Shown here: piece after piece, positions 35,382 through 44,694 of the stretch
Numbering within the stretch: position 1 is the first letter of the stretch
Layout: each line of letters begins with the position of its first letter
Assembly (NCBI RefSeq): GCF_934561205.1
Contig: NZ_CAKTFU010000002.1
Location: forward strand, 62,001-126,000
Direction of reading: 5' to 3'
Length of the DNA: 64,000 bases
Source: an uncultured Gemmiger sp.
GTDB lineage: Bacteria; Bacillota; Clostridia; Oscillospirales; Ruminococcaceae
Made by a program: the position numbers and the translations under genes
The notes under the pieces: model-generated
What the model saw: the letters and a program-made list of their open reading frames with translations, nothing else
Databases searched by the model: none
Told to the model about the DNA's origin: nothing

Positions 35382-36804
35382 GGGCGGACACCTCCTTATA
35401 TACAGGCACGGCGGCGGTCACGGTGGTACCCTGCCCCTCGGTGCTTGCGATGTGCAGGGTCGCGCCATGGGCGGCGGCAATGCGGGCGCAGAGCGCTAAG
35501 CCGATGCCGCTGCCCCCGGCGGCGCGCGCACGGGATTTATCCACCATATAAAATGCTTCGGTCACGCGGGGCAGATCCTTGGCGGGGATGCCGCAGCCGG
35601 TGTCCGTTACCGTGAACACTGCCTGCCCGTCCTGCACACAGCAACGAAGAAATACCGCACTCCCCTGCTTGCCGCGGCAGGCTTTTTGGGCGTTTAACAC
35701 CAAATTGCGCAAAAGGTCGCTCCATAGGCTGGGATCGACCTGTACCGTGCAGCCGCAGCTTTGCACAGTGGGCAGGGGCTGCGCGTCCTTTGGCAGGCTG
35801 CGCAGCACAAGGGCGAACAGCTCGGCGTCGGTGACGGCTTCGGGCTGCAGGGCATCCTCGGCATCCAGACCCAGCAGCGCCAGCAAGCGGCGGCTCAACA
35901 GCTCCAGACGCTGGGTTTCGTGGTAGATGTAGGCGGCGGATTCCTGCTGCAATTCGGTGTCGCCGGGCATGGCGCGCATCAGGTCGGCGTAGCCCAGCAT
36001 GGCGGTCATGGGGGTCTTGATCTCGTGCGTAAAGGCGGCGATAAAATCCTTTTGCCGCTGCACGGTATCGTCCATGGCGGCAATTTTGTCCTCGACCGCC
36101 TGTGCCATAGCGTCAAAGCTCGCGCTTAAAGCCGCCAGCTCGTCCCCCGTGGCAAGCGCCGTGCGGCGGGTGTAGTCCCCCGCTGCGATCTGCCCGCTGG
36201 CGGTTTGCAGCAGCGAAAGCGGCGCAGTCAGCTTGCGGCTGAACCAAACGGCAGCGGCACTGCCCGCCGCCAACAGCAGCAGCGTAATGCCCGCCCAAAG
36301 GCGCAGCTGGGTCAGGCGGGTGACAAACAGATAGCTGATATCGTAAGCGCACAGCAAATCGGCACGCTGCCCCGGCAGGTTCATGGGCTGGCTGAGTACA
36401 AGGTAATACTGCCCGCTGTCCGGCACGATGCGCCATGTGTCGGCGCCTGCAGCAGCGTATTCCTTTTGCAGGGCGGTGTTGACGGTCAGCGGCAGGTCGT
36501 TGTACACCGCCAGGTTGTCGCCCGACCAAAGGCAAAGGCGGCTGTCATCCTGCGCCGAGGCTGCAAATTGGCGGGCGTAGGTCGCCAGCAGGTAGTTGCG
36601 GTCAGCGCGGGCGTTGTACCCGGTGTCCGATAAAATCAGACGTTCCAGCGCGTGGACCTCTTTGGTTTGGCGTGCCTGCAGGGCGGTGCGCGCGCCGTGC
36701 AGCGAACCGGCAAAGCTGCAGCCGATCAGCGCCAGCCCGCTGAAGGACAGCCCTGCCGTAAGCAGCAGAATGCTGCCCATGGATAGCTTGGAGGAAAATT
36801 TCAT
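35371..36804 (-). CDS. Sensor histidine kinase
   Basis: Membrane kinase of 477 aa: transmembrane helix 1 (~10-34), extracytoplasmic sensor domain (~35-165), helix 2 (~168-190), HAMP (~191-243), dimerisation domain with phospho-accepting His in FTHEIKTPM (~262), then the ATPase domain with N box NLVLNAQKA, G1 DTGCGIP, F box EAFYMVDKSR and G2 GGSGIGLAL. All boxes look intact. It should phosphorylate the OmpR-type regulator at 38151-38819. A lipoprotein gene sits between the two. Confidence 0.95.
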   Translation of the reverse strand: MKFSSKLSMGSILLLTAGLSFSGLALIGCSFAGSLHGARTALQARQTKEVHALERLILSDTGYNARADRNYLLATYARQFAASAQDDSRLCLWSGDNLAVYNDLPLTVNTALQKEYAAAGADTWRIVPDSGQYYLVLSQPMNLPGQRADLLCAYDISYLFVTRLTQLRLWAGITLLLLAAGSAAAVWFSRKLTAPLSLLQTASGQIAAGDYTRRTALATGDELAALSASFDAMAQAVEDKIAAMDDTVQRQKDFIAAFTHEIKTPMTAMLGYADLMRAMPGDTELQQESAAYIYHETQRLELLSRRLLALLGLDAEDALQPEAVTDAELFALVLRSLPKDAQPLPTVQSCGCTVQVDPSLWSDLLRNLVLNAQKACRGKQGSAVFLRCCVQDGQAVFTVTDTGCGIPAKDLPRVTEAFYMVDKSRARAAGGSGIGLALCARIAAAHGATLHIASTEGQGTTVTAAVPVYKEVSAREG

Positions 36805-36828
36805 ACGGACATCCCGCCTCCTTTCCGG

Positions 36829-38154
36829 TTAAATCAGGTCGTTGCCCAGCAGCGTTACCGGGGACCAGTTCTGGCTGCCTGCCAGAAAATCCTCGGCGGG
36901 GATCAGCCCGTAGATAAAGCGGCTGGTGGTAAAGGTGGAGGGCTGTCCGTCCTGCCCGGTCGTGGTGGTATCGTAATATTGGCAGCCGATCTCCATCAGC
37001 AGGGTGTCGCCCAAGGCGGCGACCGTATAGGGAATGCGCGGAACGCATTCGTCCTTCAGCCATGTGGGCTGGGGTTCCAGATAGCTGCCGTCGGTAAGGT
37101 TGAGCCAATATTCGGTATAATCGTCCTGCCCGGGCGTAAAGTAGCTGCCTGTGACCCATGCGCCGTAGGGCTGCCCGTATACCCAATAATCACCCTCAAT
37201 GGCGGGCAGGGGTTCCAGCTCCTCCATCGTGTTGGCGGCAAGGTCATAGCGCCAGCGGCGCCCGGAATGCTCCAGCGCATACAGAGAGTCCCCCTGCACG
37301 GGGTATACCTCGCAGCTCTCTGCGGGCAGTATAAGCCCGGTGTCGGTAAAATTTCCGTCAGCGTCCAGCATGGCAAGATGCAGGGGTGCCTGCTTCATGG
37401 CGGTGCGGCAGGTTTCATCCCATGCGGACCACAGCTCCTCGGAGGAACCCTCCGGCGGGTAATCGGGTGTGACGTAATCCTCGCGCCAGGAAAGCAGCAG
37501 CTTGTCCTGCCAGACACCGATGATGTCGGTCAGGACCTGCTGTGTGCTTTGGCGCTCATAGATGGCTTTGACGCCGCTTTCGTTAAAGCGGTAGACGGCA
37601 AAATAACTGCCGCAGCGGTAGGAGCAGAACAGGCTTTCGTCATTGCCGTAACAGCCGATAGACAGATAAAGGGGGATGGCGCCGCCCGCCACGATACGGT
37701 GGCGGTTGCTGCCGTCAAGATCGCTGACGTCCAAAAAGGCATCGTTTGTGTTGCTGATCTGGTTGCCCATGGGGACGCGCAGCCAGTACAGCTTGTCCCC
37801 ATCGGCGTACAGACCGCCGGAAATATAGGGCGAATCCTCGGTGATGCGCCCAAAAAAGGCAGGGCAGGTTTCCTCGTTGTGGGCGCAGCCGCTGCGGGAA
37901 CACAAAACGCGATCCTGCCCGGTGGCGGGGTCGATCACGGCGGCAAGGGCATAGTCTGCGTCATCGGGGCGGTAGACATGGTAGTACCCACCCTGCCCCA
38001 CTGAGCCGCCTGCCGGGATCGAAAGCTGATGCATTTCCCTTGCGGGGGCAGGCTCGGCGGTGGGGATAGCCTGTGCCGCATCGCTCCCGGCGGGTGCAGC
38101 CGCCGTGCAGGCGCACAGCAGCAGGGCGGACAAAATACACAAGAGCTTTTTCAT
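36829..38154 (-). CDS. Lipoprotein, paralogue 3 (Cys/His-motif propeller-like family)
   Basis: Predicted lipoprotein of 441 aa: signal MKKLLCILSALLLCAC with lipobox LCAC, motif CSRSGCAHNEETCP near residue 85-100, and a C-terminal block YGLIPAEDFLAGSQNWSPV that matches the IIPLQELLAGSQNY end of paralogues 1 and 2. Overall similarity to them is otherwise low, so this is the older branch. Its ATG overlaps the regulator stop as ATGA, and the kinase follows after 24 nt. Encoding a lipoprotein between regulator and kinase hints at a direct part in signal input. Confidence 0.75.
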   Translation of the reverse strand: MKKLLCILSALLLCACTAAAPAGSDAAQAIPTAEPAPAREMHQLSIPAGGSVGQGGYYHVYRPDDADYALAAVIDPATGQDRVLCSRSGCAHNEETCPAFFGRITEDSPYISGGLYADGDKLYWLRVPMGNQISNTNDAFLDVSDLDGSNRHRIVAGGAIPLYLSIGCYGNDESLFCSYRCGSYFAVYRFNESGVKAIYERQSTQQVLTDIIGVWQDKLLLSWREDYVTPDYPPEGSSEELWSAWDETCRTAMKQAPLHLAMLDADGNFTDTGLILPAESCEVYPVQGDSLYALEHSGRRWRYDLAANTMEELEPLPAIEGDYWVYGQPYGAWVTGSYFTPGQDDYTEYWLNLTDGSYLEPQPTWLKDECVPRIPYTVAALGDTLLMEIGCQYYDTTTTGQDGQPSTFTTSRFIYGLIPAEDFLAGSQNWSPVTLLGNDLI

Positions 38155-38819
38155 CGGAAATCCTCCTTTTTCAGGCAGTATCCGGTGCGCTGTACGGTGC
38201 GGATCTTATCGCCCCAGTTCAGCTTTTTGCGCAGCCGCCGAATGTGGGAATCCAGCGTGCGGGTGTTGTCGTTCAAAAGCTGTTCGCCCCAGATGGTGTC
38301 GTACAAATAGTCGCGGTACAAAACATTGCCACGGCTGCGCAGCAACAGCAACAGCAGCTCGTATTCCTTGGGGGTCAGCGGCACGGCGGCACCGTTTTGT
38401 GTTACGGTGCAGGCGGCGGTATCCACCGTGACATCCCACGCGGTAAACACCGCCATACCCCGCCCTGCCCGGCGCAGAACACACTCGACCCGCGCCACCA
38501 GCTCGGCGGGGGCAAAGGGCTTGATGATGTAATCGTCTGCGCCGCTGTGCAGCCCCTGCACGCGGTCGGCTACGGTCGCCTTGGCGGTAATAAAAATACA
38601 GGGCGTGCCGGTGGGGCGTATGTAGCGCAGCAGGTCATAGCCGTCCACGCCGGGCATCATAATATCCAGCAAAACAAGGTCGTACTGGTTTTGCTCCAAC
38701 AAATCGGCGGCAGCCGCCCCGTCGTTGACCGTCTGGCAGGTGTACCCGGCGGTGGTCAGCACGCGGCGTATCAGGGCGGTGATGGACGGCTCGTCATCCA
38801 CAATTAAAATCGGTTTCAC
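38151..38819 (-). CDS. OmpR/PhoB-type response regulator
   Basis: 222 aa. The receiver domain (~1-115) begins KPILIVDDEPSITALIRR and has the phospho-Asp in LVLLDIMMPGVDGY (~51) and Lys in FITAKAT. The C-terminal winged-helix DNA-binding domain (~125-220) has LTPKEYELLLLLLRSRGNVL. The start is GTG at 38819 with AAAGGAAG 8 nt upstream. It is the first gene of the six-gene operon. Its -10 is TATAAT at 38844-38849, preceded by GCGG; the -35 is weak. Confidence 0.95.
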   Translation of the reverse strand: MKPILIVDDEPSITALIRRVLTTAGYTCQTVNDGAAAADLLEQNQYDLVLLDIMMPGVDGYDLLRYIRPTGTPCIFITAKATVADRVQGLHSGADDYIIKPFAPAELVARVECVLRRAGRGMAVFTAWDVTVDTAACTVTQNGAAVPLTPKEYELLLLLLRSRGNVLYRDYLYDTIWGEQLLNDNTRTLDSHIRRLRKKLNWGDKIRTVQRTGYCLKKEDFR

Positions 38820-38843
38820 GGGGTACACTTCCTTTCTTCTTTT

Positions 38844-38849
38844 ATTATA
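38844..38849 (-). promoter_or_regulatory. -10 box of the two-component/lipoprotein operon
   Basis: Minus strand TATAAT 25 nt before the GTG of the response regulator. No good -35 is at 16-18 bp, which would suit an activator-dependent promoter; self-activation by the regulator is a guess. Confidence 0.55.
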
Positions 38850-38881
38850 CCGCAGGATGTGACCGTTTTGTAGCCGAAAAC

Positions 38882-38908
38882 AAAAAATCCTGCGCCGAAG
38901 CGCAGGAT
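38882..38908 (-). terminator. Terminator after pheT
   Basis: A 9-bp stem ATCCTGCGC / GCGCAGGAT with a TTCG tetraloop (38887-38908), then TTTTTTG on the minus strand. Confidence 0.9.
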
Positions 38909-38922
38909 AGAAAGGGTTAGAA

Positions 38923-41346
38923 TTACTCGCGGATCTCGATGCCCAGCTTGAACTTGAGGTTGCCCAGAATCTTCTTGACAAAGCGGTCAACCTCATCGGC
39001 GGCAAAGGGCGCGTCGGTGGGCTGGAAGTACAGGCTGAACGCCATGCTCTTTTTGCCGGCACCCAGCTTTTCGCCGCGGTAGATGTCAAACAGCTCGACC
39101 TTGCTCAGCTGCTTGCAGGCGCGCTGCATCTCGTTGATCAGGGTGCCGCACTCGGTGCTTTCAGGCGCGACCAAGGCAAGGTCACGCTGCACGGGTGCCA
39201 GCGCCGGGATCGGGGTGTAGTGGATGGAGGCGGGCACCAAGGCGTGGAAGGCGACCCAGTCGATCTCGCCCAGATAGATGTTCTGGTTGGAGCGGCTGTC
39301 CTTGGGCAATTTCAGCTCGCCGGTCACATCGTTGGCCAGCTTGCCGAACACGCCCACGCGCTCGCCCTTGCACAGGATGTAAGCGGCAATGCCAGGGTGC
39401 AGCCAGGGCGTGTCGGTGCAGCGCGCAACGGTCAGCGGTGCGCCGAAAGCCTCGCCCAGTGCTTCAACAGCGCCCTTTACGGTGAAGAAATCCTCATCTG
39501 CGCCCCAAGCGGCAAAGCCCAGATGCAGACGCTCCTCGGGCAGCTCGGTGATGGGCAGCTGCTTGGGGATGTAGATGTTGGACAGCTCAAACAGGCGGCC
39601 CTCGCCGTTGCCCTTTTTGAGGTTGTCCACAACGACATTCAGCAGAGACGGCGCCAGCAGAGAGCGCATAATGGTCAGATTGGAGGAGATGGGGTTCACG
39701 ATGCGGATGACCTTGCGCTCGGGCGCGTCGGCGGCAATGTGCAGCATATCCAGGTCGGCGTCGGCGTAGAACGCCAGCGTTTCCGCTTCATAGAAGCCCT
39801 GGGCGCACATGGTGCGCTTGGTCTTGTCGTGCGCCTTCTGCTCGGCGGTCAGACCGCCGGTGGTGACCTGCGCCGCTTTCAGGAAGGTCGGCTTGATATG
39901 CTCGTAGCCGTATTCGCGGATGACTTCCTCCGCCAGATCCGGCTCGCCGACCTCGATGTCCTCACGCCAGCGGGGCGCAATGACCTGCATGGTGTCGCCG
40001 TCGGCCTCCAAGGTGACCTCAAATTGCAGACGGTTCAGGATATCCAGAATCGCATCGGTAGGCACGGTGATGCCCAAAATACTGTTGATGCGGCTGATTT
40101 TTGCGGTGAAATGCTTGCCCTCGCGCGCGGCACCGGCAGAGCAGTCAAAGTGGGTGGCGGTGACCTCGCCGCAGCCCAGCTCCTGGATCAGGTGCAAGGC
40201 GCGCGCCATGCCCAGTTCGGTGGCATACTCGGAGATGCCCTTTTCGTAATGGCTGGAGGCATCGGTGTTCTGGCCCAGACCGCGGGCGGTCTTGCGGATG
40301 TTGTCGCGGGCGAACTTGGCGCTTTCAAACAGCAGCTGGGTGGTGCCGTCCTTGATCTCGCTGTTCAGGCCGCCCATAACACCGGCCAGCGCCACGGGCT
40401 TGGTGCCGTCGCAGATGACAAGGTTGTTGGGGGTCAGGGTGAACTCTTTTTCGTCCAGGGTGGTGATCTTCTCGCCGTCCTTGGCGCGGCGCACGATGAT
40501 CTGGCAGCTTTCCAGCGTGTCCATATCAAAGGCGTGCATCGGCTGACCGATCTCCAGCATGACATAGTTGGTGATGTCCACAACGTTGGAAATGCTGCGC
40601 AGCCCGCACAGGGCCAACCGGCGGCGCATCCAGCGCGGGGACTCGCCGGGGGTGATGTTGTGCACATAGTGGCCGATGTAGCGCGGGCACAGGTCAGGGG
40701 ACTCCACAGTGATGGACAGGCGCGGCTCGGTGGTCTCGCTGACGGTGTAGTCCGTTGCGGGCATCTTCAGCGGCTTGCCCAGCACGGCGGCAACCTCACG
40801 CGCAATGCCCAGAACGCTCTGGCAGTCGGCGCGGTTGGCGGTGATGGAGATATCAAAGATATAGTCGTTAAGCCCCACAACGTCCTGAATGGGGGTGCCG
40901 GGTACGGTGTCCTTGGGCAGATCCAGCAGACCGTATACCTCGGCGCCGGGGTACAGGTCATCATTCAGGCCCAGCTCGGTGCCGCTGCACAGCATACCGT
41001 TGGACTCGATGCCCATAAGGGGCTTTGCCTTGATTTTAATGCCGCCGGGCAGCGTGGAGCCGTCCAACGCGGCGGGAGTGTGCATACCGGCGTAAACGTT
41101 GGAGGCACCGGTGGAAATTTGGATGTCGTGACCGTAATCGCCGCAATCCACCTTGCAGATGTGCAGGTGGGTACCCTCCTGCGGGACACACTCGGTGACA
41201 ACGCCGACAACGACCTTGCTGATCTCGCCGCCGAGGTCGATAAGTTCCTCGACCTCAAAGCCGCAGTCAAACAGCTTGCCCTCCAGCTCTTGGGCGGTGA
41301 CGTCGATATCTACATACTGCTTTAACCAACTGAACGGTACTTTCAT
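38923..41346 (-). CDS. pheT: Phenylalanyl-tRNA synthetase beta chain
   Basis: Beta subunit of the (alpha-beta)2 PheRS, 807 aa, full length. It begins MKVPFSWLKQYVDI, with a tRNA-binding (EMAP-like) domain at ~40-150 (GVVTECVPQEGTHLHICKVD), B3/4 editing domain (~210-390), B5 and the catalytic-like core, and the C-terminal ferredoxin-fold anticodon-binding domain (PALAPVQRDLALV). GGGGAGGG precedes the ATG. It is co-transcribed with pheS, 20 nt upstream, under T-box control. Confidence 0.97.
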   Translation of the reverse strand: MKVPFSWLKQYVDIDVTAQELEGKLFDCGFEVEELIDLGGEISKVVVGVVTECVPQEGTHLHICKVDCGDYGHDIQISTGASNVYAGMHTPAALDGSTLPGGIKIKAKPLMGIESNGMLCSGTELGLNDDLYPGAEVYGLLDLPKDTVPGTPIQDVVGLNDYIFDISITANRADCQSVLGIAREVAAVLGKPLKMPATDYTVSETTEPRLSITVESPDLCPRYIGHYVHNITPGESPRWMRRRLALCGLRSISNVVDITNYVMLEIGQPMHAFDMDTLESCQIIVRRAKDGEKITTLDEKEFTLTPNNLVICDGTKPVALAGVMGGLNSEIKDGTTQLLFESAKFARDNIRKTARGLGQNTDASSHYEKGISEYATELGMARALHLIQELGCGEVTATHFDCSAGAAREGKHFTAKISRINSILGITVPTDAILDILNRLQFEVTLEADGDTMQVIAPRWREDIEVGEPDLAEEVIREYGYEHIKPTFLKAAQVTTGGLTAEQKAHDKTKRTMCAQGFYEAETLAFYADADLDMLHIAADAPERKVIRIVNPISSNLTIMRSLLAPSLLNVVVDNLKKGNGEGRLFELSNIYIPKQLPITELPEERLHLGFAAWGADEDFFTVKGAVEALGEAFGAPLTVARCTDTPWLHPGIAAYILCKGERVGVFGKLANDVTGELKLPKDSRSNQNIYLGEIDWVAFHALVPASIHYTPIPALAPVQRDLALVAPESTECGTLINEMQRACKQLSKVELFDIYRGEKLGAGKKSMAFSLYFQPTDAPFAADEVDRFVKKILGNLKFKLGIEIRE

Positions 41347-41366
41347 GGTGTATTCCCTCCCCTTTC

Positions 41367-42389
41367 TTAGCCCTTGAACTGCTTGAGGAACCGCATATCG
41401 TTCTCAAACATCAGACCAATGTTGTTGATGCCGTATTTCAGCATGGCGATACGCTCAATGCCGATGCCGAAGGCAAAGCCGGAATACACTTCGGGGTCAA
41501 TGCCGCAGTTTTCCAGAACGCTGTGGTGTACAACGCCCGCGCCCAGGACCTCGATCCAGCCGGTATGCTTGCACAGCGGGCAGCCCTTGCCGCCGCACTC
41601 AAAGCAGGAAACATCGACCTCGACGCTCGGCTCGGTAAACGGGAAGTAGGACGGGCGCAGACGGGTTTTGACCTCAGAGCCGAAAAGCGCCTGCACGAAC
41701 TTGTCCAGCATACCCTGCAAGTCGCACAGCGTGATGCCCTTGTCAACGACAAGACCTTCCATCTGGTGGAACATCGGGGAATGCGTTGCGTCAGAGTCGG
41801 AACGGAAAACACGACCGGGTACCAGCACCTTGATGGGGGGCTTTTCCATGTCCATAACGCGAATCTGACCGCCGCTGGTCTGGGTGCGCAGCACGATGTC
41901 ATCAGCAACGTAGAAGGTGTCCTGCATATCGCGGGCGGGGTGGTTTTTGGGTACGTTCAGGCGGGTGAAGTTGTGGTCGTCGTCCTCAATTTCGGGACCC
42001 TCGTAAATTTCAAAGCCCATACCGGCAAAAACATCGATGATCTCATTCTTGACCAGCGTGATGGGGTGCAGGCTGCCGTTGGGGTGCACCTTGGCGGGCA
42101 TGGTGATATCCACGGTCTCGGCGGCGTTGCGGGCTGCCAGCGCAGCCTGCTCGACCTGCGCGGACAGGGTCTGATACTGCGCCTCTGCCCACTGCTTGAA
42201 CTCGTTGATGGTCTTGCCGACGGCGGGGCGCTCCTCCTTGGGGACATCGCGCAGGGACTTGGTCAGCCCGGCGACCTCGCCGTTTTTGCTCAAAAACTTC
42301 TGCCAGAATTCCGAAAGCTGGGCTTGGTCTGCCACAGCGGCGCCCGCCTGCTCTATGGCGGCGCGCAGTTCCTTGATTTTTTCTTCCAT
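41367..42389 (-). CDS. pheS: Phenylalanyl-tRNA synthetase alpha chain
   Basis: Catalytic alpha subunit of PheRS, 340 aa. N-terminal coiled coil (~1-85), then class II core: motif 1 around [14 protein letters not shown], motif 2 [20 protein letters not shown] (~200) and motif 3 near [18 protein letters not shown]. It has the [15 protein letters not shown] strand. The ATG at 42389 follows GAGGTG. It is the first gene of pheST behind the T-box leader. Confidence 0.97.
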   Translation of the reverse strand: MEEKIKELRAAIEQAGAAVADQAQLSEFWQKFLSKNGEVAGLTKSLRDVPKEERPAVGKTINEFKQWAEAQYQTLSAQVEQAALAARNAAETVDITMPAKVHPNGSLHPITLVKNEIIDVFAGMGFEIYEGPEIEDDDHNFTRLNVPKNHPARDMQDTFYVADDIVLRTQTSGGQIRVMDMEKPPIKVLVPGRVFRSDSDATHSPMFHQMEGLVVDKGITLCDLQGMLDKFVQALFGSEVKTRLRPSYFPFTEPSVEVDVSCFECGGKGCPLCKHTGWIEVLGAGVVHHSVLENCGIDPEVYSGFAFGIGIERIAMLKYGINNIGLMFENDMRFLKQFKG

Positions 42390-42424
42390 AGTACACCTCG
42401 TTTTTTGCGTTGGGGGCAAGGGCA

Positions 42425-42696
42425 AAATAAAAAAGACCCCGTCCCTGCTGTTGTCAGGGACGAAGTCTTGTCATTCAAAACTCCGCGGTACCACCCGTGT
42501 TCCGCATGAAATGCGGCACTCTTTGCCTGCCGATAACGGTGCAGCACCGTTGCGCACTACCGGGCTTTGCAGCCTTTCCCGCGCACCACTCAAAAGTGAA
42601 CTTCCGCATCCCTTACCTGCAGGCGGCTTTCAGCCGGTGACCGCCCTCTCTTGTGCCGGTGCCGGATGCGTACTTTCTTCGTCACAGTGTTTTAAC
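42425..42696 (-). promoter_or_regulatory. Phe-specific T-box riboswitch of pheST
   Basis: Leader RNA of about 270 nt that binds uncharged tRNA-Phe. The T-box bulge GGGTGGTACCGCGG is at 42483-42496. The terminator (42431-42469, TCCCTG stem with U6) is the alternative to the antiterminator. In stem I, AAAGTACGCATCC pairs through GCATCC with GGATGC, and the facing loop GGAAGTTCAC presents TTC (plus-strand gaa 42598-42600), a Phe codon, as specifier. This agrees with the downstream gene. Confidence 0.93.
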
Positions 42697-42702
42697 TTGT
42701 TT

Positions 42703-42731
42703 AGTATAGACCTTTGCGGCGGGTTTGTCAA
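42703..42731 (-). promoter_or_regulatory. Promoter of the pheST T-box transcript
   Basis: Minus strand TTGACA (42726-42731), 17 bp, TATACT (42703-42708). It starts just past the stop of the upstream zinc-ribbon gene. Confidence 0.85.
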
Positions 42732-42734
42732 GCG

Positions 42735-43415
42735 TTACAGGTGCAGCCGCTTTTCCAGCTCGCAGCGCAAGTCCCGCCCGCGGAAGATGACCAGCCCCAA
42801 AAAGGTGATCATACTGATGATCAGGCAAATCACCCACGGGATATTGCGGGCGTTCATGGTGCCGCCCCCTATACGGAAAAACAGCAGCAGATACGGCAAA
42901 ATGCCGATGCCGATGTTCATCAGCATATAGACCAAGGCGTTGACGGTGTAGCGGCTGCGCACGATCGAAAAGATAAAGTTGCAAACCAGCGATATGCTGC
43001 ACAAAATGGGAACGACAAGATCCAGGCTGAACCCTGTGTAGCCGTGGAACCAGTCGGTAAAAACCAGCATGGCCGAAACGATCAGCAGCAGGTTAAACAG
43101 CTGGCGCGGGCCGTTGTAGCGGCGGCGCAAAATGCCGCGCAGCACCAAAAGCCCCACGATGACCCACAAAACAGCCAACAGGCTCCAATGGGTGTGCGGC
43201 GTGTCGATCAAAAGAAAATCGACGGCACCCCCTGCCATGCAGGAGCCGAGCGCCAGAAAAGCCACCACCTTGTACAGCATACCGACGCGGTGTATGCGCG
43301 GTGCGGTGGCGGGCCAGTACGCAGCATCCGGCGTGCCGGGCAGACGGTTCTGGCAAAGGGGGCAGTATTCGCTGTCACCGCCGATTTGCACATGACAATG
43401 CGGGCAGGTAATCAT
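42735..43415 (-). CDS. Zinc-ribbon membrane protein (DUF6320-like)
   Basis: 226 aa. The N-terminus holds a zinc ribbon C-X2-C ... C-X2-C (MITCPHCHVQI, EYCPLCQNRL). About six hydrophobic segments follow (~45-210), and the tail is basic. I recall this architecture as DUF6320, often next to an acetyltransferase of the condensation fold, as here. Its ATG overlaps the acyltransferase stop as ATGA. The function is unknown; a membrane partner for the acyltransferase is the simplest reading. Confidence 0.78.
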   Translation of the reverse strand: MITCPHCHVQIGGDSEYCPLCQNRLPGTPDAAYWPATAPRIHRVGMLYKVVAFLALGSCMAGGAVDFLLIDTPHTHWSLLAVLWVIVGLLVLRGILRRRYNGPRQLFNLLLIVSAMLVFTDWFHGYTGFSLDLVVPILCSISLVCNFIFSIVRSRYTVNALVYMLMNIGIGILPYLLLFFRIGGGTMNARNIPWVICLIISMITFLGLVIFRGRDLRCELEKRLHL

Positions 43416-44662
43416 TTTTCCACCTCCGTGGCATACAGCGTGACCGCCAAGCCGTTTTGCACAAAGCCGCGGTAGAGCCGGCTCAGCACGTTGGTGCTGC
43501 GCAGTGCCGAGGCTGTGCCCAGCACAAGGTCATCCCCGTAGGAGGTGACCACCGTAAACAGCGTCTTAGCGCTGGAAAAAGCCGAGAACGACCGCACATA
43601 GGGCGTCAGCTTTTCGGGCACGGACAGCCGCCCCATATTGGAAAGCACCGCCGTGACGCGCTTGTCGGCATTTTGGGTAAACAGATTCACCACGGCATTT
43701 TTGATGACCAGCGGCACAGGGCGGATGCCGGGCATGTGCTCCAGCGTTTCAAACTCGTCCATCTGGGCGCGTATGTTTTCGGGCAGCAGCTTTTCCTTTA
43801 ACAGGGCATCAAATTGCGGGGCTAAGGTTTCCAGCGTGTCGGTTTCCTTGACGACGATGCCGACATAGACAGAATTGAAAAAGTTGCGCGCGGTTTCGCT
43901 GGGGTAATAGTTGCGCAGGTTGACCGGCAGGCTGATGGTAATGGGCTTGCTGCGTTCCAGCGCGGGAATCTCGGCATAGATGGCCAGCATCATGGAGGCA
44001 CCGATATAGCTTGTCATCGAAACGCCCAGCTTGCGCGCCTTGGACAAAACCTCTTTTACGCTGAGGTGCGCCTCAAAGAATTGCAGCTGGTCATAGGGCA
44101 GACGCAGCCCGCGCAGATGGCAGGCCTTGGGGTCTTTTTGGACGTTGCTGCGCTTGCTGGCACCGTAAAATTTGCGAAAGCTGTCCTGCTCGCGCTCCCC
44201 TGCCGAGGCACTGTTGGGGGTGGCGGCCCCCAGCATTTCCTGCGGATGGCACAGCGAAAGGTAGTTGTGTACGATGGATTTTAAGAACAAAAAGCCGCCG
44301 TTGCCGTCCGTCAGGGCGTGGAACATTTCCAGATTGATGCGGTTGTTGAAATAGGTCACACGATACAAAAGACGGTTGCGGCGCTCCGGTACATACAGCG
44401 GTGCGCAGGGGGCCTTGTCCTCCTCGTGTACGGTGGGCAGAAGATCGGTGGATTCAAAATAATGCCAGAATAAACCGCGGTGCAGCGTTACCTGAAACTG
44501 CGGCCACTCGCGTGCGGTGCTGCGCAGCGCTTCGTTGAGAAGCTCAGGCTGCACGGGGTCCTGCAAGGTGCAGGAAATTCGGATGACACGCGGGTCGCGG
44601 CGGCTGGCCGTGGCCAAAAATACCTTGGCAACATTATCGACTTTATACCAACTCTGGGACAT
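43412..44662 (-). CDS. Condensation-fold acyltransferase (alcohol acetyltransferase-like)
   Basis: 416 aa, BAHD/condensation-type fold used by alcohol acetyltransferases, PapA-type lipid acyltransferases and NRPS condensation domains. The catalytic HxxxDG motif is seen as FHALTDGNGG (~115), and a late DFGWG-like block is replaced by SAFSSAKTLFTVVTSYGDD. It is stand-alone, with no carrier protein nearby. The ATG at 44662 follows AAGGAG. It sits between a hydrolase (32 nt upstream) and a zinc-ribbon membrane protein (overlapping). A lipid or alcohol esterification role is an inference. Confidence 0.8.
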   Translation of the reverse strand: MSQSWYKVDNVAKVFLATASRRDPRVIRISCTLQDPVQPELLNEALRSTAREWPQFQVTLHRGLFWHYFESTDLLPTVHEEDKAPCAPLYVPERRNRLLYRVTYFNNRINLEMFHALTDGNGGFLFLKSIVHNYLSLCHPQEMLGAATPNSASAGEREQDSFRKFYGASKRSNVQKDPKACHLRGLRLPYDQLQFFEAHLSVKEVLSKARKLGVSMTSYIGASMMLAIYAEIPALERSKPITISLPVNLRNYYPSETARNFFNSVYVGIVVKETDTLETLAPQFDALLKEKLLPENIRAQMDEFETLEHMPGIRPVPLVIKNAVVNLFTQNADKRVTAVLSNMGRLSVPEKLTPYVRSFSAFSSAKTLFTVVTSYGDDLVLGTASALRSTNVLSRLYRGFVQNGLAVTLYATEVEK

Positions 44663-44694
44663 GAAGAATTATCTCCTTGCAGCGTAAAAATAGC

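Noticed and set aside
39220..41325. 701-codon plus-strand frame opposite pheT
   Set aside because: Antisense shadow of pheT with no start signal or recognisable domain.
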